From Schizochytrium sp. CCTCC M209059 (Eukaryota; Sar; Bigyra; Thraustochytrida; Thraustochytriidae), in assembly GCA_000818945.1 (NCBI GenBank), contig KN805388.1, positions 188,445 to 208,581 of the forward strand: a DNA stretch of 20,137 nt. Reading direction: 5' to 3'. The position numbers and the translations under genes were made by a program. How positions within the stretch are numbered: position 1 is the stretch's first letter; each line of letters starts with the position of its first letter. The notes below the pieces were generated by a model that saw only the letters and a list, made by a program, of their open reading frames with translations, ran no database searches and had not been told where the DNA came from. Below are positions 17,380 to 20,137 of this stretch, one piece after another.

Positions 17380-17803
17380 CCATGACAAACAACCTGACCT
17401 GAATTTTCTCAGCGATCTCGCAAGACACCTCAGCGAATCAACCAGACAAGGCTATGTCTGTCGCGAGCAAGAAGCAAGTGGAGCCTGGAGACAGACCATA
17501 GGCTTAGGAAATAAGCGTGAGCGGGTGGGCCTATTGGCTGGAGAAAGTTCGGCAGAGCCTGCTAATAGCTTGAATGTGATGGGCCATGAGCCCAGTCCGT
17601 CGAAGTCTTGCACGAGCACGAGACGTGCTCTGCACACGCTTGCTCGTGCAATGCGGGGAGTGGGAAATGCTGGCCTTCCGGTTTTGGTCTTTGTCTCTGC
17701 TCGCAGAAACGCCAGGCACTACAAATCGGTCGACGGCCCTAAAAGGTCTGTCTTGTTTTCTGTCTCGACTCCTCCGTCCGCCATCCGTTGAAGATGGAAT
17801 AAA
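17380..17803. other. repeat-poor island with hairpins and an AATAAA
   Basis: This ~420-bp stretch lacks the surrounding microsatellites. It contains several inverted repeats: GCTTA/TAAGC (17502-17516), TGGGC/GCCCA (17580-17594), a 7-bp stem with 3-nt loop (17614-17630) and an overlapping 11-bp stem (17608-17618 with 17641-17651). AATAAA lies at 17798-17803. No recognisable protein, tRNA or snRNA is seen. It could be a non-coding transcript or nothing. Confidence 0.35.
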
Positions 17804-17838
17804 TAATTCACAAGGAAAGCTTTTCCCCAAAGTTATTT

Positions 17839-17940
17839 CTTTTCTTTTCTTTTCTTTTCTTTTCTCGCTGCTCGTCTGCAAGTCGTCGTCAATCAGCAGC
17901 ACAGCGCCGACAAACCTGGTCCAAGCATGCATGCATGCAT
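17839..17940. repeat. CTTTT x5 and GCAT x4 arrays
   Basis: Five CTTTT at 17839-17863 and four self-complementary GCAT at 17925-17940, separated by unique sequence. Confidence 0.93.
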
Positions 17941-18430
17941 GACACGCATTCAATCATCCAGTCTAGGCAGGCCACGTTCCCAAGAATCAAGAAACTGATA
18001 AACCATCTAACCAACCAATCAACAGGCCTACCTACAACGGCAGCTGCAACCAGCCTCGTGGCGTCCATCCTGGCCAATCGCCCGTTCCCTTCCGTTCGCG
18101 CGGCCGCTCGCTCTCTCCAGCTCTTTTCCCCCTTCCCCTGGCCTTCTTCCTCCGCGCGCGCATCCGAAACTCCCGTTCGCGCTCACAAGCCGGGTGGCCG
18201 CAGCGAACTCGCACACACGCGTCGCTGCGGGACCCCTCCCCTTTACCCCGCCCATTCCTGCCCTTCCATAAGTGCAGCGGACACGCGACGAACCCGCGCT
18301 CAGCCGCGTCTGCGGGGGTCGTCTGCGGGAGTACCCGCCCGCTGCCATCCCACACCCAAACCCTACAGCCCGCCACAGCGAGGCCGCCCGGCTCCGCCGC
18401 GCTCGTGCCGGGGGAAGGCAAGAACCGGAG

Positions 18431-18482
18431 AATAAATAATAAAATAAAATAAAATAAAATAAAATAAAAAAGAAAAGAAAAG
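18431..18482. repeat. AAAAT x5 array followed by AAAAG units
   Basis: Five perfect AAAAT at 18441-18465, flanked by AATAAATAAT on the left and by an A run and AAAAG units to 18482 on the right. The array lies in otherwise GC-rich sequence and is the main purine-rich tract on the plus strand of the 15.3-20.1 kb region. Confidence 0.93.
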
Positions 18483-18971
18483 CGCGTGAGGAGCCGCGGC
18501 CGCTGTTTTCCCGCCCCTTCAAGCGCATCCGACTGTCTATCCACCTTTTGCGTGCTCAAGCCGTGCCGCCTTCGCGCGCTTCTTCGCGCCCGCGTTGCCT
18601 TGCTCGATTCAATCAGTCAGCCTCGCCTTCGACGGCGATCGCCATGTATGCATGATGCGCGAGGCTGACGCGCGGCTGGGGCCTGTTGGGAAGTTGGTTC
18701 GAGCGAGGAGACGCCGCGAGGATGAGGCCTATAGCAAGGATGGGTGGCCGTCGAGGATGGGGCAAAGATTCGCCTTCTTGCTCGAGCTGCGCAAAAGGAT
18801 CCGACCGTCGCGGCCGACGTCCACTTGTCCATCCATTTCGCGCTGGGCGCCACGTGGTCAGGACAGTCGCTCTCGCCTGAGATTCCCCAACGGGTCTGTC
18901 GCGCAGGCAGGGACAGCTGCGGAGAGAATCTCAAGAAGCGCGACGCGGGCTGGGGAAATGAATGAATGACT
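18483..18971. other. gene-free GC-rich stretch
   Basis: Between the AAAAT and GGAT arrays I see no recognisable protein in any frame, no RNA gene and no notable repeat. Open frames here are short and of biased composition. Confidence 0.5.
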
Positions 18972-18991
18972 GGATGGATGGATGGATGGAT
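18972..18991. repeat. GGAT x5 array
   Basis: Five perfect GGAT units, with a GAAT/GACT-like diverged lead-in from about 18956. Confidence 0.93.
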
Positions 18992-19724
18992 GGGGAATCA
19001 GCTTCGCGCAGAGTTCCGGGCACGATGCCGACGCTAGAGGCTGTGCATAGGGACGCCCAGAGCAGCCAGCTGCAGGTTGTGAATGGTTTGTTTGGGGCTG
19101 CTTTTGGATGGACTCGGCATGAGAGTGGAGGAAAAGGGGACTTTGTCGGCCCATCGAGTCAAGTGAGCGAATCTTAGAGGCGCTTCTGCTCTGGCTGCTG
19201 GCGACGGCGTCCTGGTACGTGTATGCGGGCTTGCATGCATCTGCATGCTGCGCTGCGCGGTAGATGCCTGGGTTGCCAATGTTCTGCAGGCAGGCAGACC
19301 AATGGAGTCGCTGCAGCTGCAGCTCGCTGGTGGCCTCTTCGCAGGAACGAATCTTTAGCTGCCTTGCGAAGCCCATAGGACTTCAAGAGAGCAAGTTCGC
19401 GACGAATCTGCCCTGCGTGGCTAGAAACACTTGCAGAAGAGTAGAACTTGTGCATGCATCTTCATTAAATTTTGTTTCCTGGTCGCCCTTCCGGCCGGCC
19501 ATCCCGCCCACCGGGGACGCACGGTCCAGATGCGGTACAGCGAAGTCGCATCAGACAGACGAAGGAAAAGCGGGCGTAGCCTGTATATGCACGCTGCGCT
19601 GCACTTGGTCGTTCGTCCTTTTCCGGCATCCCATTCCAAGACGTCCTTCCTTCGCCATTTGATCAATCGAACGTTCTCTGACATGCCTGCAAGCAACCTC
19701 GCAAGACCAGCAGCTGCTTACGGT
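18992..19724. other. gene-free stretch
   Basis: No recognisable gene. Short GCAT words (about 19228-19250) and CTGCAG-type words occur. Open frames are of low plausibility: no domains and biased composition. Confidence 0.5.
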
Positions 19725-19755
<31 letters not shown>

Positions 19756-19780
19756 CACTGCACTGCACTGCACTGCACTG
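19725..19780. repeat. CAAG x7 then CACTG x5 arrays
   Basis: Seven CAAG at 19725-19752 and five CACTG at 19756-19780, only 3 bp apart, so a tetranucleotide array directly abuts a pentanucleotide array. Confidence 0.95.
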
Positions 19781-19859
19781 GACTGTTTGTTGGTTTACGT
19801 TGTTTGAATGTACCTCCGAGTCTTCGTGCACGCGCGAGCACCGCGAGCAGCCGCGTGAG

Positions 19860-20075
19860 ATTTTTTTCATTCCCCTGCTGATTTTCTTCTCCTGGGACCG
19901 TCTTTTTCCCTCCGGCGTGCACTGTTTTCCCCCGTTCCTCTCTTACTTTCTTTCTTTCGTTTTCTTTTCTTTTCTTTGCTCTGCTTTCGTCTTTCACTTT
20001 TCTTTCATTTTCATTCTTTTCTTTTCTTTTCTTTTCTTTTTGTTTTCCGTCTTTTTCTTCTCTGGTGCCTCGCGA
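19860..20075. repeat. polypyrimidine region with CTTTT x5
   Basis: T/C-rich sequence with CTTT, CTTTT and CATTTT words, ending in five perfect CTTTT at 20016-20040, then changing abruptly to very GC-rich sequence at the window end. It could be the promoter or leader of a gene starting beyond the window. Confidence 0.85.
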
Positions 20076-20137
20076 CCCGCCTGATCTTCGAGGGCGCGGA
20101 GCCGCCGCGGCGCCGCGGCCGGCCCGCGCAGCACGGG

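Noticed and set aside
16780..17428. Overlapping minus-strand frames rich in Ser/Arg/Phe/Val repeats
   Set aside because: All three frames are open because CGAA and CACGC arrays lack stops; no domain or plausible start.
17715..17745. Telomere-like CCCTAA word
   Set aside because: A single occurrence, not an array; there is no sign of a chromosome end.
17231..17791. 186-codon plus-strand frame ending near an AATAAA
   Set aside because: Starts inside a TGCG array, has no recognisable domain and no even amino-acid pattern; kept only as a possible non-coding island.
19725..19780. CRISPR-like or satellite array
   Set aside because: Units are 4-5 bp without spacers; these are simple microsatellites.
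15292..20137. tRNA, 5S or spliceosomal RNA genes in the gene-free tail
   Set aside because: Looked by eye for GGTTCGA-type T arms and U6 or 5S core words on both strands and found none with matching stems; a covariance-model scan would be decisive.

Overview
The window reads as nuclear DNA from a GC-rich, intron-poor, flagellated protist. A stramenopile of the thraustochytrid/labyrinthulid kind is the best guess. That rests on inference: long single-exon genes, a few short GT-AG introns, ciliary genes (PACRG and a SPATA4-like CH protein), a tandem Cys/His 'HGGGRRC' zinc-finger protein of a type familiar from oomycetes and relatives, and abundant homopolymeric amino-acid tracts. I see no bacterial operons, mobile elements, CRISPR arrays, tRNA or rRNA genes.

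Layout. Five protein genes fill 0.1-15.3 kb in alternating orientation. (1) 96-2966, minus: CH-domain protein of the SPATA4/SPEF1 type with a long helical-repeat C-terminus. (2) 3722-4845, plus: PACRG, in three exons. (3) 5111-8920, minus: multi-RRM RNA-binding protein with long low-complexity regions. (4) 9492-13127, plus: WW-domain/IQ-motif protein. (5) 13549-15291, minus: protein with six tandem Cys3His zinc repeats. Genes 1/2 and 3/4 are divergent pairs (755 and 571 bp between start codons). Genes 2/3 and 4/5 are convergent pairs (265 and 421 bp between stop codons). All five chosen ATGs have A at -3. From 15.3 kb to the end I find no convincing gene: it holds many short arrays of different 4- and 5-base units and long pyrimidine tracts, with a small hairpin-rich island near 17.5-17.65 kb.

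How the genes relate. Genes 1 and 2 are both expected to act in the flagellar axoneme and share one divergent intergenic region, so co-expression is plausible. Genes 3 and 5 look like nucleic-acid-binding regulators. Gene 4 looks like a protein-interaction scaffold.

Most striking observations: (a) gene 4 alternates canonical WW domains with WW-like modules that have lost the second Trp, four times over, and three of the pairs are preceded by a shared Leu/Ile-Trp-x-x-Leu helix-like leader; (b) two axonemal genes lie head-to-head; (c) a 35-bp direct duplication covers the last codons and poly(A) signal of gene 1; (d) the 4.8-kb gene-free tail carries at least a dozen different microsatellite units; (e) mutually exclusive hairpins lie near 17.6 kb.
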